Shown piece by piece: positions 6,101-13,965 of a DNA stretch of 64,000 nt (position 1 is the stretch's first letter; every line of letters begins with the position of its first letter). The notes under the pieces are model-generated. The model worked only from the letters and a program-made list of their open reading frames with translations. It ran no database searches and was not told the origin of the DNA. The position numbers and the translations under genes are program-made. This DNA is from Arthrobacter sp. Leaf141 (GTDB lineage: Bacteria; Actinomycetota; Actinomycetes; Actinomycetales; Micrococcaceae): contig NZ_LMOL01000009.1 of the NCBI RefSeq assembly GCF_001424565.1, positions 537-64,536 of the forward strand, in the 5' to 3' direction.

Positions 6101-8949
6101 CGGGTGACGGCGCCACCGGGTGAGGTGACCGAGGTGACCTTGCCGGCGATGTCCCGGCCCAGGACCGTCAGCCCACCGTTACCGTCCACCAGCTCCACCG
6201 GGTTGCCGGCGGCGTCGTACGTGACCAGCTCCGCTGAACCGTCAGCGGCTTCCAATTTGGTGGGCCGGCCGAACTCGTCAAAGCGGATGGTGGCGGCGCC
6301 AAAGGCCTCCGTCAGGGTCGCGGTGCCCGCTTTGCGGTCCGTGGCCGCGTCGGTGCGGACACCTGTCGGGTCCACCACCGCGGTCAGCGCGCCGACCTTG
6401 TCATACTCCCGGGTCCAGTCGTGTCCGGCCGGATCGGTAACTCCTGTCAGCCGGGAAAGCGCGTCATGCGTGAAACCCCAGGATGCGCCGTCGGGCAACA
6501 CCGCTGTGGTGACGTTCCCCAGTTCATCAAAAACCCGCTCAACAGTCCGGCCCAGGGGGTCTATGGTGCGGATCAGTTCACCGTTCGCGGCGTACTCCAG
6601 TTCGGTCCGGCCGCCATCCGGGGCCACGGACGCCGTGACACGCCCGGCGGGATCATGCTCGAAGGCCCACACGGCCCCGTCCGGGTCCTCCCGACGGACC
6701 AGCACGCCGGCATCGTTGTAGCTGAAACGGGTTTCGGCGCCCGAAGGGGTTACCGCCTTCACCGGCCGCCCCGCCTGGTCCCGGACGATCCGGGCAACAT
6801 CGCCCGCCGCGTTGCGGGTGGCCACCAAGTCCCCGAAGGAGTCGTACTCAAACCCGACCCGGACCCCAACCGGGTCGGTGACCTGCGCCAGCTGCCCGTC
6901 CTGCCACTCCAGTTCGGTGCGGCCGCCCAAAGGATCCAGGACCACTGCAGGATCCCGGGACAGCTCATCAGCGTACTCGTAGGACACCACAGCGCCCGAG
7001 GCAGTCACCAACGTGGAGATCCGGTCCCGGTCATCCCAGCCGTAGGTCAGGTCCGCGCCTTCCGCCGTGACGGTGCGGGTCTTGCGGCCCCGGTCGTCAT
7101 ACGCGTGCACCGTCACTGCGCCGTCGCGCTCGGTGAACGACACCAGGTTTCCGTGCGCGTCGTACGCCATCGACTGGCGCTGGTCATGGGAATCCAGCAC
7201 CCCCACCAGGCGGCCCTTCGCATCCGCAATCCAGGAGTTGGAGCGGGTACCGTCCTCATCCGAGACCACAGTGACCCGGCCCGGCAGGTACGCAAAACGG
7301 ACGCGGCGCCCGTGCTGGGTGACCTGCAGGACCACCCGGCCGGAGGCATCGTACGTGTTTTCCGCTTCCAGGACACCGGCGGCGGAATAGACGGCATCGA
7401 TCAGGCCGGCCTCGTTCCACCGGTACGTCCTGGTGCCGGTCTCCGTGCCCACGCTGACCAAACGGCCATGGGCGTCGTATCCGTATTCGACCCGGCGGCC
7501 ATCAGAACCACGCACGACGGCGGCGCGTCCCGCCGCGTAGTCAACTTCGAGGAAGCGGCCCCGCACGTGGTCAAGCCTGGTCACCGGGCCGGTGCCGGCG
7601 CCGTCGGCCGGTTCTTCCCGATGGACCGAAACAGTCCGGCCCGGCCCGGAACCAGTGCCCAGCCATGTGCCGGCAAGGCTGTGTGCCCACCAGGTGCCCT
7701 GGTTATCGCGGACCACCAGAAGTTCGGAGGTGCCCGCAGGCACGGAGCCCAACTCCGCAAAGGCTGCAGCTGCGGCGGGCTCGGTGGTGAGCCAGTAGTT
7801 CTCCCCCACACCCCGGCTCCACCCGGCGCCCTCGCGGGGGAAATCCACGGCGCGGCCATCAGCCATCACCCAACGGCAACCCTCATTGGACAGCGCCAGG
7901 TGCTGGTCCAGGACAGAGGCCCACCCGGGGCCAAACACCCCGTCCCGCTCCAGGCCGGAGCCAAGCGAGTTGTACATCCTGGCCAGCGCCAGGTTCGACG
8001 ACGCACCGGCAAACGCCAGATCCGACTCCGGCTCGATGAAGTTGCCGGTGGCGGTGTTCACGGGATCGTTGGCGTACCCGCTGGTGGGCATGGCGCCGGC
8101 CGCTGTGGGCGGGTCGATCGCCAGCGAGGAACGCGTGGCGCTGACCCCGGCAGCGGCCAGGGCCTCGTTCACTGCCGCATCCGACACGGTGGAAACGGCA
8201 CCCTCGCCGCCCGCGGCCGCAAAAGCATCCGCCACCGTGGTGGCCCAGATGGCATCGTTTTCATTGGCCTGCAGGTACCGGCGGTAGGCGCTGATCACGC
8301 CGGAGGCGTCGATGGAGCCCCAATAGCAGGCGGACGCGAAGGAAGACATCTGCCCGTCCAGTGAGCCCGGCTCTGCTGCCAGCGAATCGTCCAGGCCCCT
8401 GGACCCGGCAGCGAAGGAGCGCAGGTCCTCGGGCTTGGCCGAGGAGGTGCCACCGCCGTAGCCGCCGCCAGGAGCCGGGTTGTCCCGGGAGCCCAGATTC
8501 GCGGACGCTGAGCCGAAGGTAGGCGCCGGGCCGGGGTCGGCGTTGGGCCGTTCCTCCTCGCCAAAAAGCCAGTCACGGGCCTGTTCAAAACCGTTACGGT
8601 CGTTGTGTTCCCGGACCCATTCATTGTTCCGCCGCCGGCGGTCGTCTTCGTCGCGTGCGGCGTCGATCATCTGTCCCACGTAGCCGGCGACGGTCCGCAT
8701 GGCCGCAGCCAAGGCTTCCGCGTCCCCGGCCGCCGTTGTGGCGTTTGCCGCGAACAGCTCCGAGAAGTGACCCCTGAACTCAGCTTTTGCCGTGGATACA
8801 TACGAGGCCCGCGATCCGGCCTGCCCCTCAACCCGCGACGCCGCAGATTCGAAAACCGACTGCACACCTTCGGCCACGGCGTAGCTGAACCGCCCGCCGT
8901 TGGACGCATCCGACGCCGGCAACAGCGGCACCTCAACGAATTCGGTCAC
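3193..8949 (-). CDS. Rhs/YD-repeat polymorphic toxin, likely type VII substrate
   Basis: This is a 1918-residue giant. The N-terminal ~110 residues are Ala-rich and helical, like WXG/LXG-type leader domains, not PAAR. An Asp/Arg-rich then Gly-rich linker follows, then a DUF6531-type entry (DPVNTATGNFIEPESDL, about residue 290). About 1200 residues of YD repeats (YDAAGRL, YDAHGNL and similar) follow. The conserved Rhs core end (GARAYDPASRGFLSTDPLAP and NPYAYAGNNPLNTTDPTG) falls near residue 1565. Everything after that is the variable tip: a hydrophobic stretch, an Ala/Gly/Arg repeat region with recurring RVG(S/T)A units, then a final ~150 residues of unknown activity. I prefer GTG 8949, preceded by a G-rich Shine-Dalgarno; ATG 8991 has none. 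The WXG100 gene lies immediately upstream and the immunity gene overlaps the stop. Confidence 0.9.
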   Translation of the reverse strand: MTEFVEVPLLPASDASNGGRFSYAVAEGVQSVFESAASRVEGQAGSRASYVSTAKAEFRGHFSELFAANATTAAGDAEALAAAMRTVAGYVGQMIDAARDEDDRRRRNNEWVREHNDRNGFEQARDWLFGEEERPNADPGPAPTFGSASANLGSRDNPAPGGGYGGGTSSAKPEDLRSFAAGSRGLDDSLAAEPGSLDGQMSSFASACYWGSIDASGVISAYRRYLQANENDAIWATTVADAFAAAGGEGAVSTVSDAAVNEALAAAGVSATRSSLAIDPPTAAGAMPTSGYANDPVNTATGNFIEPESDLAFAGASSNLALARMYNSLGSGLERDGVFGPGWASVLDQHLALSNEGCRWVMADGRAVDFPREGAGWSRGVGENYWLTTEPAAAAAFAELGSVPAGTSELLVVRDNQGTWWAHSLAGTWLGTGSGPGRTVSVHREEPADGAGTGPVTRLDHVRGRFLEVDYAAGRAAVVRGSDGRRVEYGYDAHGRLVSVGTETGTRTYRWNEAGLIDAVYSAAGVLEAENTYDASGRVVLQVTQHGRRVRFAYLPGRVTVVSDEDGTRSNSWIADAKGRLVGVLDSHDQRQSMAYDAHGNLVSFTERDGAVTVHAYDDRGRKTRTVTAEGADLTYGWDDRDRISTLVTASGAVVSYEYADELSRDPAVVLDPLGGRTELEWQDGQLAQVTDPVGVRVGFEYDSFGDLVATRNAAGDVARIVRDQAGRPVKAVTPSGAETRFSYNDAGVLVRREDPDGAVWAFEHDPAGRVTASVAPDGGRTELEYAANGELIRTIDPLGRTVERVFDELGNVTTAVLPDGASWGFTHDALSRLTGVTDPAGHDWTREYDKVGALTAVVDPTGVRTDAATDRKAGTATLTEAFGAATIRFDEFGRPTKLEAADGSAELVTYDAAGNPVELVDGNGGLTVLGRDIAGKVTSVTSPGGAVTRYEYDGCGRPWRTTDPLGAVTELAYDEDQRISSRTLPTGEVESFEYDAGGRLIARRTPGQGLSRYGYDSCGRLTFSQDTWYGTRRFKYNVAGELTESVNGVGGRTLFEYDVRGRLVRITDPLGGVTTRTYTVTDLVDSVTDPLGRVATATYDPAGRQLSQTDAEGHTTTWTYDAAGREASTSVDGKLISTISRDLLRRRAVITDYTGPDGLAVEHELGFDRCGRLTSRTRGSQGLSWEYDADGHRTSFTDAYGTTTTYARDAAGQITAVGNPLLGEASFSYDAAGRMNSATAGDLVQEWAYRNGALSEHIRRDRSGDGAPDVTMIGRDGDGRITGLTRSGAVTRYGYDGAGQMVSAATTRAGKPESPAEVLAWEYDDGGRLLRETVPGGSRIYGYDAAGQLLSVTEPDGSRTEYVHDGLGRRTRLIGPDGSWTEYAWGSTGLLSGSVVRDRDGAEVSRHSLWVDALGELAAVDRCELWWDTANSVPALAGIGGGQVLSLPGGVTGVGEAWAAPGWRAARPTDQADPWAVVGAPTVVDPAPGGVAGGLAGALPAGVTLTGSGGVDIAGLEWLGARAYDPASRGFLSTDPLAPVLGAGWDGNPYAYAGNNPLNTTDPTGLRPLTDDELKAYDSSTRGAMAAAGDFMADNWEYFAGGAMVIAGGVLMATGVGGPVGMALIGAGADTIIQKATTGSVNWGQVALTGAVGIVAGPLAGKVSSAVASGVGRVGTALSTRVLPALGRAGSAALVNAGRAGSAVSAVGTRVGSAMASGASRAGTAVASAGTRVGTAVTSGISRVSSTAGGYVSQLPGQQMVRAAATNGVSGGLGNTGMYFVTNPRDEWSLAGVGGAATNGFVSGAVSSQAGYLAGPITQRLESHLVQYAVASGGSIAGGALDNVITGEDYGLAEMLFDGTAGAATSHFPGASEMAPNPSWMTHSLSAYGGAHVGAIVESVKFVSGEVVNQGTGASPW

Positions 8950-9127
8950 AACCAACGCCCCCCACTGAGCCAGAACAGAAACAATAATCATTGACAGGAC
9001 AGAAAACGCTGACCTGCCCGGGACACATCACCAGGCAGCGAAAGCGGTCCCCTAAACCCAAAAACCGGACCAGGACAACCCAGGACCGGACTACAGCAAA
9101 CCAAAAATCACACGGGACCGGCGCAAC

Positions 9128-9168
9128 GGCCGGGCGGAGATCCCATTCAGTGGAACCCCGGCCCGGCC
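9128..9168 (-). other. Hairpin between WXG100 and toxin genes
   Basis: GGCCGGGC (9128-9135) pairs perfectly with GCCCGGCC (9161-9168), and further pairing inside extends the stem (GGAGATCCC with GGAACCCC). No T-run follows on either strand. It may attenuate transcription from the WXG100 gene into the toxin. Otherwise the 239-bp gap between the two genes holds nothing I recognise. Confidence 0.35.
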
Positions 9169-9188
9169 ATCACGCCCGAATTTGCAGG

Positions 9189-9470
9189 CTAAGCCCCGCC
9201 GCCGGCTGAGAAGATGTCCTGGGAGATCTTCTCCAGCTGCCCCCGCAGCTGCTCCAGCTCTTCCTTGGCCTTATCCAGGGCGGCCTTCGTCTCCGGCCAG
9301 GTTGACCCGCGGAATTGCGCGGCGAGCGGACCGTCCCAGATGTTCGGGTCGGACAGAACCCGGCCCTGCGCATCCAGCGCGGAAATCTGGTCCGTGAAAC
9401 CGCCATTGATGATCGACTGGACCTGCCCGATGGCAGCCTTCGCTTGCTCAGTAGACAACACACGCGACAT
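9189..9470 (-). CDS. WXG100 (ESAT-6-like) family protein
   Basis: This is a 93-residue helical protein with the central W-x-G turn in IWDGPLAAQF (WDG around residue 45), flanked by two amphipathic helices. The length is typical for WXG100 proteins. The C terminus ends FSAGGGA after a long charged helix. Such proteins dimerise and are exported by, or guide partners through, type VII secretion systems. ATG 9470 has a strong GGGGAGGA site 9-10 nt upstream. It is the first gene of the operon leading to the Rhs toxin and is divergent from the EssC-like locus, so it likely pairs with the toxin's helical N terminus for export. That pairing is inference. Confidence 0.88.
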   Translation of the reverse strand: MSRVLSTEQAKAAIGQVQSIINGGFTDQISALDAQGRVLSDPNIWDGPLAAQFRGSTWPETKAALDKAKEELEQLRGQLEKISQDIFSAGGGA

Positions 9471-9707
9471 AAGAAATTTTCCTCCCCAAAAAAATTAACC
9501 AGGACATCGCCAGCCACAAAGGCCAGCGACCAGACAGCATGACGCTACCAATTCAAGCCAATAAATCCAACAAAAGAACAAACAAATGTTGCAGGTCATG
9601 ACGGCAGTAGGCTGAGCACGCAGCCGGCGGATCCCAGATTAGTCCATTCGCAAGCGCAACCCCGTATATCCTTCTTGTTGGCACCGTGAACGATTGAGGG
9701 GACAATC

Positions 9708-12563
9708 ATGCCCAGATGGACCAATACTGACCAGCGAAACAGGGAACGGCGCATGGCGCCGGGCCGGACGTTGGGGGCACTGCTTGTCACCTTGGGGCTC
9801 ATTGCCACAGCGTCCTGCACACCGCCGCCCGAACCGGAACCGGTAGCCAACCCGGTCAAGCTCCTGCAAAGCGTCCGCGTGGGCCTTTCCGCGGCGGCAG
9901 GGGTGCAAACGATTGAGGGCACCACCATTTCGGTGTCCGCAGCCGGCGACTCGTCCGCGGCGGACACAACGTACAAGGCTGCCGACGTGGTGGGCGAACT
10001 GCCGGTCCGCGTCAGCCTGCAGTACCGGGCCGGCGAGAAATCCGGTTCCGACCTTTCCGAGCTGCAGGGACACACCGGTCCCGTGGAGATCAACCTGACG
10101 TTGGAAAACCTCACGGTCAAGCCCCGGCAGGTCCAGTACGACGCAGCGGGCCAGGCCCGCACCGATACCGCGTTGGTGGGGGCGCCGCTGACCATCGCGG
10201 CCGCCACGAAGCTCGCAGGAGTGCGGGCCGACGACGTCACTGCAGGGTCCGCGGACGGGGCGTCCGGTACCAACGGCGTTCTGAGCAGCACCGGGGATGG
10301 TGCCACAGTGGTCCAGTGGGCCACCGTACTGGCACCGCCGCGGTCCGGCGCCAGCACCACACTGCGCCTGGTGGCTGATGTCCGGGATTTCCAGGTCCCC
10401 ACCTTCGATGTTGCGGTTCAGCCGGGCCTCAACACCGACCTCAGCGCGGACGGCGTCCTTGCCGGCGCTTTCTCCTCCGGGACCGGCTCCGAGCTTGAGC
10501 TGCAGCGCCGCACCATCTCGCTGGTCTCGGACGTCAACACGGTCCTGACCAAGGCCGGCTCCACCATCACCGACGTCCGCCGGAACCTCCAGGTGACCTC
10601 CCAGACCCTGGGTGCCAAGACCGCCGGCGAACTGAGCACCAACTCCAAAGCCCTGGCCGACACCATGGTGGACCTCAAGGGACAGCTGCAGCGGCTCGGC
10701 ACCGACCTGGAGTCCGCCACCAAATCAACGCAGTCCACCACCTCGGCACAACTGAAGGTGACGGTAGCCGCCGTCGACGCAATGCTGGGCGACACCACGA
10801 CGGTACCGCCAACAACACCCATCACGGGCGAGGGCTGCACTGCCGATGTCGCCAAATCCGGCTCGTCCGCCACGGTCTATTCCAGCATCCAGACCATGGC
10901 CTCCCAGCTGGATGCCTACGCCAAGGTCAGCACGGACTGCCGGGACCTGGTGGCCGGGGCCATCAAGGCAACGATGGGCCCGGAGAACCCCACCATCGAA
11001 GACTGCGCCGAACAGGGTTCCATGACCTGCTCGCTGCTGGGCTCCGCCATCACCGTAACCGGCGCCCTCCTGGGCCTGGTGGCCAAGGGTGATGAGCTGG
11101 TGGCCGGACTGCAGCCGCAACTGGTGGAGAACGCCATCAAGGACCAGGCAGCGTCCACGGCCACCCTCAAAGAAGTCCGCGCCAAGGTCACCGCCGTCCT
11201 GGCCGGGGCCACCACCCCGCAGGATTACAAGGCGGCCCTCAAAACCGTGGACAACGAACTGAAGGCCGCCCGTAAGTCCGTGACTGCCACGCTGGACGCA
11301 ACAGGAACGGCCCGCGGCAAAGTCAATGCCCTGCGCGACAAGCTGGTGGCCATCAGCGAAACCGCCGCGGACGCCCGCAGCGAATACGCGGACGGAACGT
11401 TGCTTGAGGGCTCCATGAGCCTCCAGGTCCAGCAGCTTGCCGATCAACTGTGCGAGATGGCTGACGGCAACTTCCCCCGCGGCGGCCGGCTTGCCGCCGG
11501 ACAGGTGGAACGCCTGCGCTCCTACCTGACGGACGTTCCGTGTAAAACCGAGGACGAAAAAATCGTACCGGGGAAGATCGGGCTGCCGGACGGCTTCGAG
11601 GCGCCGCTTGATGCGCGGTTGGAAGACCAGTCCGATGCGTGGGACGAAGTCCTGACCGCTACGGACACCTCGTCTGTGGACGCCGAAATCGGCCAGGCTT
11701 TCACCGCCATTGAGGAGGCAGCCGCCGGCACCAACGCCGGGCTGGACGCCGTCGAAATGGCTGTGCAGGCGCTCGACGGCGCCGCCACGGGAGGCGTCGA
11801 CGGAACCAGGGAAGACCTCGAGTCCCTCGCCAAAGCCTTCGACGAAGCGATCGGCTCCTCGGCGCAGGTGGGTACAACGCTGGGAAAGCTGAAGGAACAG
11901 CAGGACGGGCTTGGCGACAAGATCACCAAGTCGTTCGGTGACACCTTCAAAAGCACCACCGCACAGGTTCAGAAGCTGGTGGACGAACAGGTCCGCCAGG
12001 TCGCTGAAATCGGCGACGCCGGCTCCACCTCTGTGGTGACGGCCTTCAACCGCTCCATTGCCGGGCTGAAAACCACCTCTGACGAAGTGGTCAAGGATGC
12101 CGGGGCCACGGTGGACAAGCAGCGCGGGGAACTGCAGGAACAGGAGTCAGCGCTTGCGGCTTCGCTGGCCAAAGGCACCGAAGATTCGCTGGAACGCATC
12201 GCCTCCAGCACGTCCGGTTCCACCCGCGACGTTGAAGGTGCCAGCGCATTGCTGTCCTCCAGCCTCAACAGGGTCATGCTGGACCTCGGCGACAGGTCGG
12301 TGAACGGTTCGGGCCTCCTGGGCTCAATGGCCACCAGCGCCGCCAAAGCGGACACCGCTGACTACCAGCTGGCGTTGGCTTCCCAGAACGCCGAAGGCTA
12401 CGCCAACATCCGGTCCCGGGACGTGGCAGGGCTCCTGCTGCGCCAGGCCCAGTTCAAAGCCTCCCTCACCGCGGTGGACGAACTGCCGCCGTTCCACTTG
12501 GAAGTTCCTGCCGGCGCCACGTCGCAAACCCTCTACACCCTGAAGATCGGCGGCACCGCATGA
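9708..12563 (+). CDS. Large exported coiled-coil protein of the secretion locus
   Basis: This is a 951-residue protein. It has a basic N terminus, a hydrophobic segment (residues 21-33) and a Cys at 37 in ATASC followed by a Pro/Glu linker, so it is probably a lipoprotein with a weak lipobox. Residues about 50-260 look beta-rich. Residues about 270-900 are Ala/Thr/Ser-rich helical and coiled-coil segments with many heptad-like stretches (DLKGQLQRLGTDLESATK, KLKEQQDGLGDKITKSFG) and scattered Cys pairs. The C terminus is a short beta stretch. GAGGGGAC precedes ATG 9708. It starts the operon and overlaps the next gene by ATGA. In Firmicutes systems the long extracellular component is EsaA/YueB; this protein has similar size and character but lacks multiple membrane helices. 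Equivalence is only a hypothesis. Confidence 0.7.
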   Translation: MPRWTNTDQRNRERRMAPGRTLGALLVTLGLIATASCTPPPEPEPVANPVKLLQSVRVGLSAAAGVQTIEGTTISVSAAGDSSAADTTYKAADVVGELPVRVSLQYRAGEKSGSDLSELQGHTGPVEINLTLENLTVKPRQVQYDAAGQARTDTALVGAPLTIAAATKLAGVRADDVTAGSADGASGTNGVLSSTGDGATVVQWATVLAPPRSGASTTLRLVADVRDFQVPTFDVAVQPGLNTDLSADGVLAGAFSSGTGSELELQRRTISLVSDVNTVLTKAGSTITDVRRNLQVTSQTLGAKTAGELSTNSKALADTMVDLKGQLQRLGTDLESATKSTQSTTSAQLKVTVAAVDAMLGDTTTVPPTTPITGEGCTADVAKSGSSATVYSSIQTMASQLDAYAKVSTDCRDLVAGAIKATMGPENPTIEDCAEQGSMTCSLLGSAITVTGALLGLVAKGDELVAGLQPQLVENAIKDQAASTATLKEVRAKVTAVLAGATTPQDYKAALKTVDNELKAARKSVTATLDATGTARGKVNALRDKLVAISETAADARSEYADGTLLEGSMSLQVQQLADQLCEMADGNFPRGGRLAAGQVERLRSYLTDVPCKTEDEKIVPGKIGLPDGFEAPLDARLEDQSDAWDEVLTATDTSSVDAEIGQAFTAIEEAAAGTNAGLDAVEMAVQALDGAATGGVDGTREDLESLAKAFDEAIGSSAQVGTTLGKLKEQQDGLGDKITKSFGDTFKSTTAQVQKLVDEQVRQVAEIGDAGSTSVVTAFNRSIAGLKTTSDEVVKDAGATVDKQRGELQEQESALAASLAKGTEDSLERIASSTSGSTRDVEGASALLSSSLNRVMLDLGDRSVNGSGLLGSMATSAAKADTADYQLALASQNAEGYANIRSRDVAGLLLRQAQFKASLTAVDELPPFHLEVPAGATSQTLYTLKIGGTA

Positions 12564-13903
12564 GTTCGCGCAGCAGGCTCATTACCCTGATAGCCGCCGG
12601 CGCCGCTGTGGTTGTGGTGGCCGCCGTCGTCCTGTCCCTGGTGCTGACCCGACCCAAGGAAACCCCGCTGCCTGACCCGGTAGCTGCGACGGTTCCCGTT
12701 GCGTTACAGGCCGATGGACTGCCCAAGGACGCCTCTGTGGGCGTCATCCTCACCCTGGGCCAGTCCGGCGAGCCCGGGTCGGAATACAACCGGGCAGCCC
12801 AGGGTGCAGTGGTGGCTGCACAGCGTTTTGCGCAGGGCGGCACTCCGGTGGCCCTCCGGGCCGAGAATGACAGGGGCACGGAGGACGGCGCCCGCGCCGC
12901 AGTCCAGGCCCTGTCCGGGCAGGGGGTGTCCGGCGTCGTGATCACCAGCACCGGGCCGCAGGCCCAGGCCGCGGCGCAGAAAGCTGCGGAGCTTGGCCTC
13001 CCGGCAATCCTGCCCTACACCGAACCGTCCGCCGCCGCGCCCACCACCTGGACCACCGGACCCACGGCAACCGCCGTGGACACTGCCCTGCAAAGCGCGC
13101 TGGCGGGAAAAACCAGGGTGCTGATCGTCGCGGACGGCGCGGCTGCCCCGGCATCGGTCCGGAGCGTGCAGGCACTGAACCTTGAAAACTTTGCTGACGT
13201 CGCGGAGCTTGCCCAGGAAGCCGCCGTCCAGACCGGCGACCAGTTCCGGCCGCTGGCCGAAGACGCCCCGGAAGGCACCGAACCGGTCAGGGTCGCCGAA
13301 CCGGCAGACGCCCTGGTGGTCTCCGCGGCAACCCCGCAGCGCCTGGCCCGCCTGGTCCAGGCCCTGCAATCCCGCGACGTATCCGTCCCGATGATCCTGC
13401 CCGCCGGCGCCGCCACACCCGCATTCGCCACTACCCTCGCGGAATTGGACGGCACCGCCTCAGGCCAACTCGTCACCGTTACCCCCGCTGCAGGCGACGC
13501 CACGGCCCTGCAACAGGACGCCCAGGGCCGGGGCATGTCCGCGTTCCTGTCCGCCGTCCGCCTGGCGGCCGGCAACACAACCGTCACCAATTTGACCGGA
13601 GATGCCCCCTTCTCCGCCGATGCGTGGGCAGCAGACGCCCGCAGCCACGACGCCGTTGTCGCCCTTGTCCGGGCCGCGGCCCTGGCCGGAAGCAGTGAGC
13701 CCGCCAAGGTTGGGGCGGCCCTGGGCACTCTGTCCTTTGGACCCGGTGAGGGCCTGGCTGGCCCGGCCCTCGACTTCTCCCGCCCCGCAGCCTTGACGGC
13801 ACCGGCGGTTCCCGCCTACGCCTCCGCCCAGGACCTGGGGCTCCGGCCACCGGACGAGGCAGCGCCGCGCGTTGTCTGGGTACCCGCCCCCGCGGGTTCC
13901 TGA
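12560..13903 (+). CDS. Membrane-anchored type-1 periplasmic-binding-fold protein
   Basis: This 447-residue protein has one N-terminal membrane anchor (about 8-29) with no lipobox or clear cleavage site. It is followed by a LivJ/Peripla_BP_6-like ligand-binding fold: GVILTLGQSGEPGSEYNRA at the first strand-helix, then VVAAQRFAQGG, GVSGVVITSTGPQAQAAAQK, an ILPYTEP hinge region and later DALVVSAATPQRLARLVQAL. No permease or ATPase of an amino-acid ABC transporter is nearby, so it is probably not a transporter component. It overlaps the upstream gene (ATGA), and 62 bp downstream lies the EssC-like motor. A sensor or structural role outside the membrane in the secretion locus is the most economical guess. 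The fold assignment is fairly secure; the role is not. Confidence 0.75.
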   Translation: MSSRSRLITLIAAGAAVVVVAAVVLSLVLTRPKETPLPDPVAATVPVALQADGLPKDASVGVILTLGQSGEPGSEYNRAAQGAVVAAQRFAQGGTPVALRAENDRGTEDGARAAVQALSGQGVSGVVITSTGPQAQAAAQKAAELGLPAILPYTEPSAAAPTTWTTGPTATAVDTALQSALAGKTRVLIVADGAAAPASVRSVQALNLENFADVAELAQEAAVQTGDQFRPLAEDAPEGTEPVRVAEPADALVVSAATPQRLARLVQALQSRDVSVPMILPAGAATPAFATTLAELDGTASGQLVTVTPAAGDATALQQDAQGRGMSAFLSAVRLAAGNTTVTNLTGDAPFSADAWAADARSHDAVVALVRAAALAGSSEPAKVGAALGTLSFGPGEGLAGPALDFSRPAALTAPAVPAYASAQDLGLRPPDEAAPRVVWVPAPAGS

Positions 13904-13965
13904 CCCACCTGCCCTGACCCGCCCGGCGCGGACCGCCACCACCTGACTACGGAAGGACCGCCCCG

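Noticed and set aside
4250..7900. Repeated short motifs that could suggest a repeat array
   Set aside because: They are degenerate YD repeats of one protein, with irregular spacing and no identical repeats or spacers; no CRISPR array was found anywhere.
6421..8364. A 647-codon open frame on the plus strand inside the Rhs gene
   Set aside because: It is an antisense shadow of the minus-strand YD-repeat gene: high GC keeps it open, the product is Gly/Arg/His-rich and it has no ribosome binding site.
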